DNA of 64,000 nt from Hirsutella rhossiliensis (Eukaryota > Ascomycota > Sordariomycetes > Hypocreales > Ophiocordycipitaceae), in the NCBI RefSeq assembly GCF_020360975.1, contig NW_025408671.1, forward strand, positions 1,612,001-1,676,000, given 5' to 3'. Of this stretch, positions 43,547 to 53,645 are shown piece after piece (the stretch's first letter is position 1; each line of letters opens with the position of its first letter). A program made the translations under genes and the position numbers. The notes below the pieces were generated by a model, which saw nothing but the letters and a program-made list of their open reading frames with translations, did no database searches and was not told where the DNA came from.

Positions 43547-46020
43547 ATGGGGCTGTCGGTCATCCAGGAACAGCACGATGGTGCGGTGTTGCCCCGCCAA
43601 GTCGGCCAAGCCTGAAGGCGTGCCCTGCTGATCCTCGAGAGCTCTCCAGTCATCCTCCAGGAGATCAAGAACATTACTCAGGACGACGTACGCCCCCTTG
43701 TCCGACGATGCGATTCTTCTCTCGTCCAGACGGCGGCGCTGACGCGCTCTGACAGTGGAAATGCCTGATAGTCGACCGCACGTCGAGCAAGATCATCGAC
43801 AATGCCGTCAAGGAGGATGACATTCTCAATAACAACATCGCCAGTCTGTGCTCCCCATGTCCCTCCCAGTTGTCAATGCTGACCGATTTGCCCTTGCCAT
43901 AGCCATCGAAGGCATCGAGGACCGCCGCGAGCCCAACCCCGAGATGGACGCCATCTACCTACTCACCCCCGATTCGCACTCCGTCGATTGCCTCCTCGCC
44001 GACTTTGAATGCCGCCGCTACCGCAGAGCCTTCCTTGTGTGGACAAATCTCATTGATCCCAACTTGCGACGGCGCATAGACGACTTTCCCGGCGTCAGGC
44101 AGTTGCGCGCAAGCTCAAAGACTCTCTTTGTTGACTTCTACCCGAGGGAGTCGCACCTCGTTACCTTCCGAGACCCCTGGAGCTTTCCCATGCTCTACCA
44201 CCCTTCATGCAATGCCTTGGTCCCCAAGCATATGCAGAGTCTGGCGCAGCGGGTAAGCACTGCGACACAAACGTGTTGCGCAACAGCTTCGATGACTGAC
44301 CCGCGGCAACCTGCAGATTGCCGGTGTCTGCATCACCCTAGGAGAGTATCCCAAGATCCGGTACTACAGACCCAAAAACGCCTTCCACGAAGCCAGCGTG
44401 CTGTCCGCGCACCTGGCTAGGTTCGTGCAGGAGGAACTCGACGGATACGCACAATGGGACCCCAACTTCCCTCCCCCCTCAAACCGACCCCAGTCCAACC
44501 TCGTCATCACAGACCGGTCGATGGATCTCATGGCGCCCTTGATCCACGAATTCACCTACCAGGCCATGGCTCACGATCTTCTCCCAATCAAGGAGGGCGA
44601 CAAGGTCACCTTTCACACAACCATCAACCAGGGCACGGCAGAAGAGCAGGACAAGGACATGGAGCTGGGCGAAAAGGACAAGATCTGGCTCGACAACAGA
44701 CATCGGCACATGAAGGACACCATTGACAAGCTCATGGGTGATTTTCAAAAGTTCCTCGACCAGAACCCTCACTTTACAGACGAAAACGCCGACACGACAA
44801 ACCTCAACTCCATCAGGGACATGCTTGCTGGGCTACCCGAGTTTCAGGAAATGAAGGAGGCATATTCTCTGCACTTGACCATGGCACAAGAGTGCATGAA
44901 CCTGTTCCAACACAACAAACTCCCCGACATTGCGTCCGTAGAGCAGACCATGTCCACGGGCCTGGATGAGGACTTTAGGAAACCCAAAAACGTACTCGAG
45001 TCGGCGGTTCGATTATTGGATGACGAGGCCATCACGCCCTCCGACCGTCTACGACTCATCATCATATACATACTCTATCGCGGCGGCGTCGTCATGGAGG
45101 ATATTCAGAAACTGCTGACGCACGCCGCCCTGCCACCGCAGGACGGCGAGGTCGTGTCCAACTTGGAGTTGCTTGGCGGCAAGACGTCTCATGCGTTGAA
45201 GGAGCCTCACCAGGCGCCTCTGCCGCTCTTCCCCAAAGACCCAAAGAGCTTGCAGCCAAATGAGGAGTACAGCTTGTCTCGCTTCGAACCCGTCCTGAAG
45301 CCGATGCTGGACGCCCTCGCCAAGGGCACGCTGGACCAGACCGTGTTTCCATTTGTGAAGCCGCCCTTGGACCCCAACGAGGACTTGCTCTTGGCGCAGG
45401 GCGGCTCATTGCGCGCTGGCCGGCCGAACTGGGCTGCCGCTGGCCGACGCCCCCCCGAAAACCGGCCGCGCATTCTGGTGTTCATGGCTGGAGGCGCGAC
45501 ATTCAGCGAGAGCCGCGTGTGCTACGAGGTCGGCCGGGAGCGCAGCAGAGATATTATCCTCATCAGCTCACACATGTTGACGCCGCAGCTTTTCATCCGG
45601 CAGGTCGGCGACTTGAGTCGCGACAAGCGACAGCTCGATCTCCCCATGGAGAGGCCAAAGCCTCGCGCTCCGGCACATCTTTTCGAGCGTCCGGCGCCGC
45701 CGCCCATGCGGCAACCGCCTCCCGGTCAGGGCGCCCCCATGCCGCGGATGGGTGGCGGCCCAGGCCCTGCACCGGGTAAGCGTCTCCCTTCCGGGGGCCT
45801 CCCGAACCGCCCCGGACCAATGCCCGGGCCAGGGCCAATGCCCACTCCGCCTCCGACGCAGGCCATGGGCAACATGAACCTGAACCCGTCACCCAAACCC
45901 GCGAGCGGGGGCACGCCGGAACCGCCGCAACCGGGGACCGACAAGGCCAGCAAGAAAAAGGCCGACGACAAGGCGCACAAGGAGAAGAAGAAGAGGAACT
46001 TTTTGGGTATGAAGAAGTAG
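43547..46020 (+). CDS. SEC1: Sec1/Munc18 family protein (exocytic SM protein)
   Basis: Five exons: 43547-43580, 43650-43687, 43756-43843, 43903-44252 and 44317-46020. All four introns are GT-AG and 59-69 nt long; 737 aa. The joined N-terminus reads MGLSVIQEQHDVILQEIKN, then LIVDRTSSKIIDN, the standard opening of Sec1. Later blocks are MDAIYLLTPDSHSVDCLLAD, NLVITDRSMDLMAPLIHEFT, LIIIYILYRGG and RILVFMAGGATFSESRVCYE. SM proteins bind syntaxin and assembled SNARE complexes and are required for vesicle fusion at the plasma membrane. The tail from about residue 630 is rich in Pro and Gly and ends in a lysine-rich FLGMKK, as in other filamentous fungi. Exons 1 and 2 are very small (34 and 38 nt). 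Sec1 is preferred over Vps45/Sly1 by the N-terminus and tail. Confidence 0.93.
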
Positions 46021-47021
46021 GGTTCTCTGCCGCATCGGCTCCCTCGTCCGAGGTACGACTAGACGGCCGGCCGTGCGCCTTTGCGGCGAGCGTGGGCGCA
46101 CGTGCTTGCGCGTAATGGCGTCCCGGCGCATGGGGGGGCCTGTCGTTGGGTATAGGAGCACAGCGTATGACCGTTTGGGTCGCGAGGCGCGGCGTTTTTC
46201 TGGGCAGGAAAGGGGACCGAGGCTGGAGTGACGAGGCGGGTGGAGAGACGGGGTCGGAAGGCGAGTAGGAGCAGCACGGGCCATGGCTGCGAGGATACCT
46301 CTGGTGGCGGCGGGTGGATGGGCACGGGGCTCGAGCACCTGTATAGTTATGCCCGGCCGTCCTACAAGCCCGGAGTAAGTAGGCGCGGAGCATTAATCCT
46401 CCTAAATGCCGCACTCTGCGTACGACCTACGTGACACGCGTGGCGCTGGACGTCTCATGGCCAGCAGCCATATCCCATGCGCAGGCAGACGGGGAGCAGC
46501 AAGCGTGCGCACGAGGCAACGCCAAACCGCAGACACGGCCGGTGGGCGACCGCGGCCCTAAGCCACGGGTGTCAGGCACACTTCACGATATATTGCCCGG
46601 CTCCAACGTCTCTTTGCCCCTGATACTTGACACCCGACGCCGGGGGAGAGAGGCGCTACATGAACCCGGCCCTTCTCCCTTCTCTCCTCCGCGAACAAGT
46701 CCCCAATCCCAACAGCCCCCGAGGCCACCCAACATAAGAAATAGAACCCCCAACCAAATTCATGTGAAGCCTAGTGCTTGACGCAAGAGGAGCCCGGCGG
46801 ACGAACGCGACAGGTATAGCCGTCTTCTGACTCTCACAAGAGGGACATCAAAGAGCGCACTCCTCCTTCCCTTGCATGCGAGTGAGTTCCAGTATTCAAT
46901 CCCCAACAGTGAGCTTCTCGTGTTCTGCCCTGCATTCTCCTCGCATGCACCTGGTGTTCAGTCCCTGGCCCCTGGCTATCCCTGTCGTCACGCTCAAGCG
47001 CGCAGTCTGTTCTGGCTCGTC
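46021..47021. other. Convergent intergenic region between SEC1 and the 4E-T-like gene
   Basis: About 1 kb holding the 3' ends of two convergent genes. GC-rich, no recognisable gene or repeat. Confidence 0.55.
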
Positions 47022-49440
47022 TCAAGGGCGGCTGAAGCTGGCACCGCGACCGCTCGAGGGCGGGATCCCTCGGTTCTCAAACGGAGACCCGCCAAACATG
47101 TGCGACTCCGGGCCGGGAGGTCCGTTGAACCCACCCAGGCCAGGCGGGACGAAGCCGTGGGGCGGGCCGTTGAAGAAGCCCGGTGGCGGCATGGGGAGGT
47201 TGCGAGGCGGCATTGCTCCCATCGCGTCAGGTGGCGGTACCCCGGCCGGAGGAAAGTTGGGCGGGAACATGTGCTGCAGGGGCACATTTCTGCTCGGTCC
47301 GCCGGCCAACCCGGGCGGTGGAATCATGGGCCCACGCTGCTGTGGCGGCGGCATCTGCCCGCCTCTGGCCATCCACTCGGGGGGTATCTGGTCAAGCCCC
47401 GGAGGCGGCGGCGGTCGCTGCAGGATTTGCGTGGGCTGGCCCTGGCGCTGCTCTTGATCCGCTCCGTGGAAAGGTTCGTCCATCGGGAAGCCCGGTGGAG
47501 GCTGAGGACGCATCTGGCGCTGGGTGCCGCGATTCTCGCGCGCAAGGAACTCAGGTTCGCGCTCGGTAAAGGGGGCCACAGCGCCAGGCTTCTGAGGCTG
47601 CTGGACCCGTGCTTGGTGCTCTGCACGCTGCAATTCGGGCGCAGCCCTCATCAGGTTCATCAAGAACTCGGTGTTGCTGTTGTTGCGGGCGGAATTGACC
47701 TCGGGCCGCAGGGATCCCTGGCTAGATACGCGCTGATGATGCCCAACTAGGTCTTGGAGGAGCTGATCGGGACGGGCAGACTGCTGCTGTGGTCGAGGGG
47801 CGAGGATTTCGTGGGGGTGCTGAGGGGGTGCCGCCACCAACGGACCGTCGCGGCGCTCGCCGCCATACTGCTGGAAGGGCTCAGGAGAAGCAATGGCGCT
47901 TTTCTTGTCTGTATCCACAAGCACCCCTTGCTGCTGCGGAGCCGCAAACGGAGAGAGCCCCGGAGGAGTAGCGCTCATGCTCTGCTTCTGCAACTTGGCG
48001 AGCAGCTGCTGAAAGGCCTGTCGCTCTTCTTCTGGAGCCGGCGCGGAAGACATGGCCACCCCGGCGCCGGGAGCGGGCCCATTGGCCGGGGGTCCTGCGA
48101 GAGGCGTCGAGGCCTCGGACCTCACTCGCCCGTCCTGATGGGGTTGGGAGAAAAAGGACGTGAACCTCGATGACTTTCCGGCCGGCTTGGCCTTCGCGGG
48201 CGTCTCCTTTGGCTCGGAAGGGCTAGTAGTGTCGAGCGCCGTGCTGGAGCCGCCACCAAAAGCCATGAAGAATTTGTCGGGCCCTACTTCGACGGGCGCT
48301 GGCGCCGAGCGCTTGGGCGCCTCGGTGACGGCCTCGGGGGCTGCAGCAGCGGCAGGCTTGCTCGAAGCAGACCCGCCGCTCTTAGCCGCTTTCATCTGCT
48401 CCATCCATTTCTGGAAGTCTTGCTGGGTATGGGCTTCGCGCTGCTCGACGTGCGGCTCGTCCAGCCACTCGGGCTCTCGTTCGGTCTTATGATCACGCTC
48501 ACGACCCCATCGCCTGTCAGATGTCCGGCCCCCTCCGCGATCGTCTGACGATGGCTCGGGCTCCTTATCCCGGTCACGCCAGCTTTTTGTCCGGTCGCGC
48601 TCACGCCTTTCTGGCTGAGGACTGTCCTTGGCGTCGCTTGATCGCCAGGGGTCGAGCTTGTTTCTGCCTAGTCCGTTGCGTGTTCGGCCCTCACCATCGG
48701 CGGGTTCCCTGTCTCGAACAAAGGAGTCAAAAGACCGGGTGGGGCGGTCGCGCGTCGCGTCTCGCTCGTCTCGATCTTTGGCAGGCCGGCGTTCGTCTCG
48801 AAAGTTGCCGCCCATTTTCCCATGGAAGCGTTCAGCGCCTTCGGTACCAAAGCTCTTGCGCGGCTTGACCGTGCTCCAGCCATCTCCATCCTGGTCGGCA
48901 TCGCTGCGACGGAGATGAGTGCTACTCCGGCCTTCGCGAAGGCGATCTCCATCCACATCGCCGTTTCGGCCCCGCAAACTGGTGCGACCGGGGGTCTCGG
49001 GCTCCTTGGAGCCTTTGTCGTTTTCCAGTGTCTTGTTGCCCCTGGCGGACGAAAAAGCCATGCGAGGGGGTCCGAAGACAATGTCATCAGGGTCTGTGGC
49101 AAGAATGGCGCGGTCAGCAAGCAAGCGTGTGGGAATGGATGCAACGGCGAGACTGACTTGCGCTGTTGCGGGAACGATCGAGGCCGGGTCGGCGGTTGGT
49201 CTGGTCAAGCAAAGGGTTGTCGGCTGCCCGCGGCTTGTCGCCGGCGGCTTTACTTTGGGCGCGAAGCTGTTCGGGTGTCGCACTGCAGCCAAAGTCAGCG
49301 ACAACGAGGCACGTGGCAGCGAAGGCGACAATGCGAGCTCACCCCATCCACTCCTCCGCGGGGGGGAGGTTGTCTGGTCGGGTACATAGCGGCGACTCGC
49401 GCAGGTGCAGCAGAAAGGCTGCAGTGTATCGGATGGCCAT
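47022..49440 (-). CDS. 4E-T-like eIF4E-binding protein (low complexity)
   Basis: Exons 49440-49343, 49282-49158 and 49093-47022; introns 49342-49283 (60 nt) and 49157-49094 (64 nt), GT-AG; 764 aa. Exon 1 encodes MAIRYTAAFLLHLRESPLC. YTAAFLL fits the eIF4E-binding consensus YxxxxL-hydrophobic, and the following LRESP...PDNLP resembles the N-terminus of 4E-T-family proteins. The joined frame continues GATPEQLRAQSKA and ANPDDIVFGPPRMAF, which supports both splice choices. The remainder is low complexity: an Arg/Asp/Glu-rich middle with GDGWSTVKPRKSFG, Gln-rich parts and a Pro/Gly/Met-rich C-terminus. Family knowledge: 4E-T proteins bind the cap-binding protein and repress translation or promote decay in P-bodies. 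An extra 5' exon is possible, as the frame stays open to 49539 and an AG lies at about 49470. Confidence 0.75.
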
Positions 49441-51365
49441 ATCAGGGCAGCGATGTTGCGATGCCCATCTAAGGAAGGGGCCAGCGAACGCCGCAGAAGA
49501 GGGTATGCAGAGAGCTCTGCAATCGAGACGAGGCGGCACGCACGGTCAAGCCAACGACGTGCAAGGGCTCGTCAACGAGACGCGGCGAGTGTCGACGAGG
49601 ATGATGATGTGCGAGATAACCGTCGTACAAAGGTGGTGGTGGAAACGGGTGTTTGAGGGCGACTTCGGCGGTGGGAGGAGAGGCGGCTGGTGCGGCGGCC
49701 AGCTAGGTTGCCGAGTATTTGCTTCAGAGGGCGGCGTGAAAGAGGCGGAAGCGTCGGCGTTGCTGTCGTCGCTCTTGAGGATAGACGGGAGAGACCAAAT
49801 GGAGCCAGGTCGGGGCGAGCGAGGGAGGCAGAAGGATGGGTTCTTGGTCGAGGCAAGGAGGAAAGCAGCGGACAAGGGCGGGCGATGGAGCAGTCAGATG
49901 GAAGGGAGACGATTGATTGATTGCAGATGATGGAGAGAGGGAGGATGGCAGAGAGAGGAAATGGGTGAGGAGGAGAAGCTGTGCGACGTTGGGAGAGAGG
50001 AGAGGAGGCGTGAAGAGATTGGATTGGATGCGAATGGAAGAGAAAGGATGAAGCAGTGGGATTTCGGGGGCTTGGGAGGCGGCTGCGATAGAGACACATG
50101 GAGCTTGGGCGGAGGGTACCCGAGCGCCAGGTACCAGCGGCGAGGCCGGGCGCGCACTCCGGGTACAAAGAGCCGGAGTATCTCCAGCTAAGGCAGCAAG
50201 TAGCGGCGCTGTGGTGGTTGGGGAGTAAAGGCCAAGACGCGGGCAATGCTTTGCACCTAGTAGGTATGATTTTGATTCTGATTTTGATTCTGATTTTGCC
50301 CGCAGCCATGAACATACAGACAGGCCTCAAGGTAGGGCGCTTGGCCAGGGCAGATGTACATAAGGTTCTGCCAGGTGCAAGGCTTTCAAAGGCCTCCTCC
50401 CAATTCAACGAGGTCAGGGTTCAGGTCAGGTACTTCGTTGAGGCACGGTACACAAGGAGGCAAGGTTCAATAAAAGCCCTTGGTGCCCACAAAGATTCAG
50501 AGCACGTGGGCCGCACCGAGGTATCCGATACTTGATCCTGGACCCGCTTTACAGAATGATTGCGGTATAGACTACCTACCTACCTACTTGCTGGAGCCTG
50601 GCACAAGGCCCGGGCTCTCCTCACCACGGCACCTCCGCATGGCAGCTGCTCTTTGCCACCATCATGGCCTTGGATCGTCGTATCCCTGCTCCTCCTCACC
50701 TTTGGTCAAGCTTTCGCCTTTGCGCCATCAAGCACTTGTCCCAGTCAGTCCTCTTGTCCAACTACCACCGCGCCCTGGTCAGGTGACCTGGTGCGGCCTC
50801 GCAACGACCATCACAGTGGCAGCACCCGTCGACATGGCGCAGCTCGGAACAAGACGACGGCTGGCTGGCAATGAGTCGTGGGCCGAGCGTCGGACCCCGA
50901 ATCGGCGCTGATTGCACGCGCGAACCATTCGTATCTCGAGAGCTGCTTTCGCCATGCGGTGACCGTCCATAGTCTCTCGCGGATCTGGCTTGGCTCGATC
51001 GATCTCGTGGGCATCACCATGCCCTCTTCGATCTCTTCGGGTAACACAACATCTATAGTTGCCCCGGCCTCAATTCCAGTCTAACAGAAGGTGAGATACG
51101 CTCAGCTGGTGCTGCGTCTACCCCGCCGTTCGCCACCTTCTCTCCAGCATCTACAGCTGCCTCTCGTGGTCCGACAGGTCCGTCCATGACCAGTTGGTGG
51201 TCACGCGCGGCTCAAGTGACACTGTGCTCATCTGCTCTCATGCACCGTGCTACTCCTTTCGACTTGCCACTTGTTACAGCTTCCGCGGCATTGGCAATAA
51301 AATAGAGACCCCTCTTCCCGGCCGGCTTCAACTATCCATCGGCCTCCAGCAACCACGCACACATC
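49441..51365. other. Divergent intergenic region (4E-T-like gene and DUF3445 gene)
   Basis: About 1.9 kb between two divergent starts. The part next to the 4E-T-like gene is rich in AGA/GAGG tracts (49640-50060), which are CT-rich in its transcript and suit a long leader. A short GATTTTGATTCT repeat lies at 50267-50297. No convincing gene. Confidence 0.5.
50267..50297 (+). repeat. Short tandem repeat, GATTTTGATTCT
   Basis: About two and a half units of a 12-bp repeat. Confidence 0.8.
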
Positions 51366-52927
51366 ATGGCCGCCATTGACATGGAATACACCCGTCTCGG
51401 CGTCACCTTGGGCGCCTGTGGTCTCGCCTTTCTGATATATGCTTTGGTCTATGGTCGAAAGACTCCCTTTCCCTTGCTGTTTCTCTCCCGCCAGCGTCAG
51501 TCGAACCAAACCTCCGTTGCTGGCTTGTCCAAGAGATTCCCTCCTTCGCAGCGTGCCCTCCTCGCCGAAGTCGCCACCGCGGCCTCATCCGCTGTGGACG
51601 GCCTTGATGCCGACTTTGACCTATCGACATGCCCCAAACTCACTCTTGAAATAGAGTCCGACTATCGCTGTGCAGACCCGGCCACTTTTCTCTTCAGTGG
51701 ATTCACCGTAGGCGAAGTCCGGGCGCTGGGAGATTTCCCCGACTATGCAAAGTTGTCAGGAGTCCCCTTGCCAGGGCCTGCACGAGACTTCAACATCGAC
51801 AACGCCTTGCCGAGGCCATATAGGCCGTTTCGCTGGCCATACCACCAGACCATGTGTACGTAACGAAATCAAAGTTGTCTTTAGCCCAGTCTGCTGAGCG
51901 TGGCTGACCGACAACTACTGCGGCGAAGCGCTTCAAAAGCTCGACACTGATTACTGGCTCGAGCTGGAAGGCTCATATCGAGACCGGATCCGCCAGCGCC
52001 AGGCGCTCTTCGCCAAGCATGGGCGGCAAGTGCTGCAAGCCTTGCCAGGGTCGGAGCTCGCACGCAAGGAGCTGGTCGAGGTGGTTGTTCAGTTTCTCTG
52101 TGCACGATATCCACGGCACTTTCAACTGGTCAATGGCAAAACCCTGGTCAATCGGATCCTGGAAACTGAGCACGATCTGGCGACAGCTGAGCCGCTTCAC
52201 GTTCTCCTGGACAACGTCCCAGAGGACTTTGCAATCGTTTTGAGGCATCACGAGACCGGTCACTACTGCTTTCGAGCAGGCATTATTTGCTCGGCCGTTG
52301 GATGGAATCTGGGCCAAAAGATTGGCCTCAGCCTGTCGGCCATCCACCGGCCAGTGCCGGACTACAAGGACAAGATTGAGTTCAGCGTAGACCGGTAAGC
52401 CGCTAGCCACCAGTGCGACCTTTTCGCTCTCATAAACTGACAAGACCGGCGCCAGGTTCTTTTCCAAGATGGCGACGTTCAACCCAATACAGAGAGCATC
52501 ATGGGGACTCGAAGTCGGGCAACCCCTCTACCTACCGTCTACTGATCCCGATTTTAGCCATCGGGAGTCTCAGAACCCCAGCCTCCGGCCGGAGGACATC
52601 TTTTTCCGAGTTGACTGGCAGACTGTTCGTCGACTGCCGCTCTCGGGCGCAGTCGTGTTCAACTTTAAAGCTTTGTTCACACCCCTGACCGAGTTTGAAG
52701 ACGAGCCCTACATTCCGTCACTCGTTCTCAAAGTCCTCAACGAGGGCAAAGAGAACATTATGAGGTATAAGGGGACCTGGCATGTCGAGCACGTTGCGAA
52801 GCCCACGCTCGCAAGGTACGAGCGCTTGCAGGTCGAGCGCGGGCTGATTGACGGTCAGTGGGCTCCACACACGTTGCAGGAGAGCCCCTTCTTCCCAGGC
52901 TGGGAGAGGAAGTGTAGACTAGCGTAA
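51366..52927 (+). CDS. DUF3445 family haem protein (haem-dependent oxidative N-demethylase-like)
   Basis: Three exons: 51366-51855, 51929-52394 and 52456-52927; introns of 73 and 61 nt, GT-AG; 475 aa. A hydrophobic segment near residues 11-30 (GVTLGACGLAFLIYALVYG) suggests a membrane anchor. The conserved family blocks are RPYRPFRWPYHQTMSLQKL (joined across intron 1), AIVLRHHETGHYCFRAGIICSAVGWNLGQKIG, IHRPVPDYKDKIEFSVDRFF (across intron 2) and FFRVDWQTVRRLPLSGAVVF. PF11927 covers the alpha subunit of haem-dependent oxidative N-demethylase, which releases formaldehyde from methylated amines. Fungal members are mostly uncharacterised, so the activity is inferred. The next gene downstream, in the same direction, is a copper amine oxidase. 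Confidence 0.85.
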
Positions 52928-53645
52928 GGTCTGGGGCTTCTTCCAGCCTCTGCGCAGATCAAACGTCTTTCTTGCTTCTGGATCCACTTGATGTCGCGAG
53001 ACGGGCACTGAGGCTTGTTCCAATTTGCCAGTCGATTGGTCTTTCGGCCGTTTGCTCGACTGGCAGTCGCAAACGCTGTTGAAGATGGTGTTCTCCGACC
53101 ATCTGGCCTCCGGACGCATGATTCGAGGTCCATCCCTACGAACGAGCACGAGCACTGACACCCGCCAAGCGACTTGCTAGGGAACGCCAAGAACAAACGA
53201 TGTAGGAGGGATATGTGCCAAGTATTCATACTGTATGAGCATAGGCTCACAATGACAGCTGAAGTCCCGGTTACACGTCAAGTGGTTGGCAGCTCCTCAG
53301 CGCAGCCAAATATTCAGCCAGGAGCCCGGGACGGGCGCGTCATTACTCGTCGAGTGATGACATTGCACCGGCATGATGCCCAATCAATCAGTCCCCCTGC
53401 AAAGCATGGGGTGCTGCCACGAGGGCGCATTGAGCGGGGTCGAAGCATTGGCATCTCACCGACGGGGACCGAGGATTCCCATCTTTGAAAGACGTGAGAC
53501 CAGCCGGACAGCAATTGAGTGATCGGTTGGAACCCTTCTTCCTCCGGGGAATAGGATACGGAATCTGCCTTGAGCCTTGTCCTGAACTTTGCATTTTGTG
53601 TCAGTCATCTCTGGAAGCTCGGCAAGAAAAGGACAAGCTGCTGCC
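52928..53645. other. Intergenic region upstream of the copper amine oxidase
   Basis: About 720 bp between two co-directional genes. No gene recognised; presumably the terminator of the DUF3445 gene and the promoter of the amine oxidase. Confidence 0.5.

Noticed and set aside
45593..46414. 273-codon minus-strand frame at the SEC1 3' end
   Set aside because: Mirror of the Pro/Gly-rich tail of Sec1; no independent support.
49572..50408. 278-codon minus-strand frame upstream of the 4E-T-like gene
   Set aside because: Ser/Pro/Arg-rich from CT-rich leader sequence, with no conserved domain; considered as an upstream exon but no convincing join to the 4E-T frame was found.
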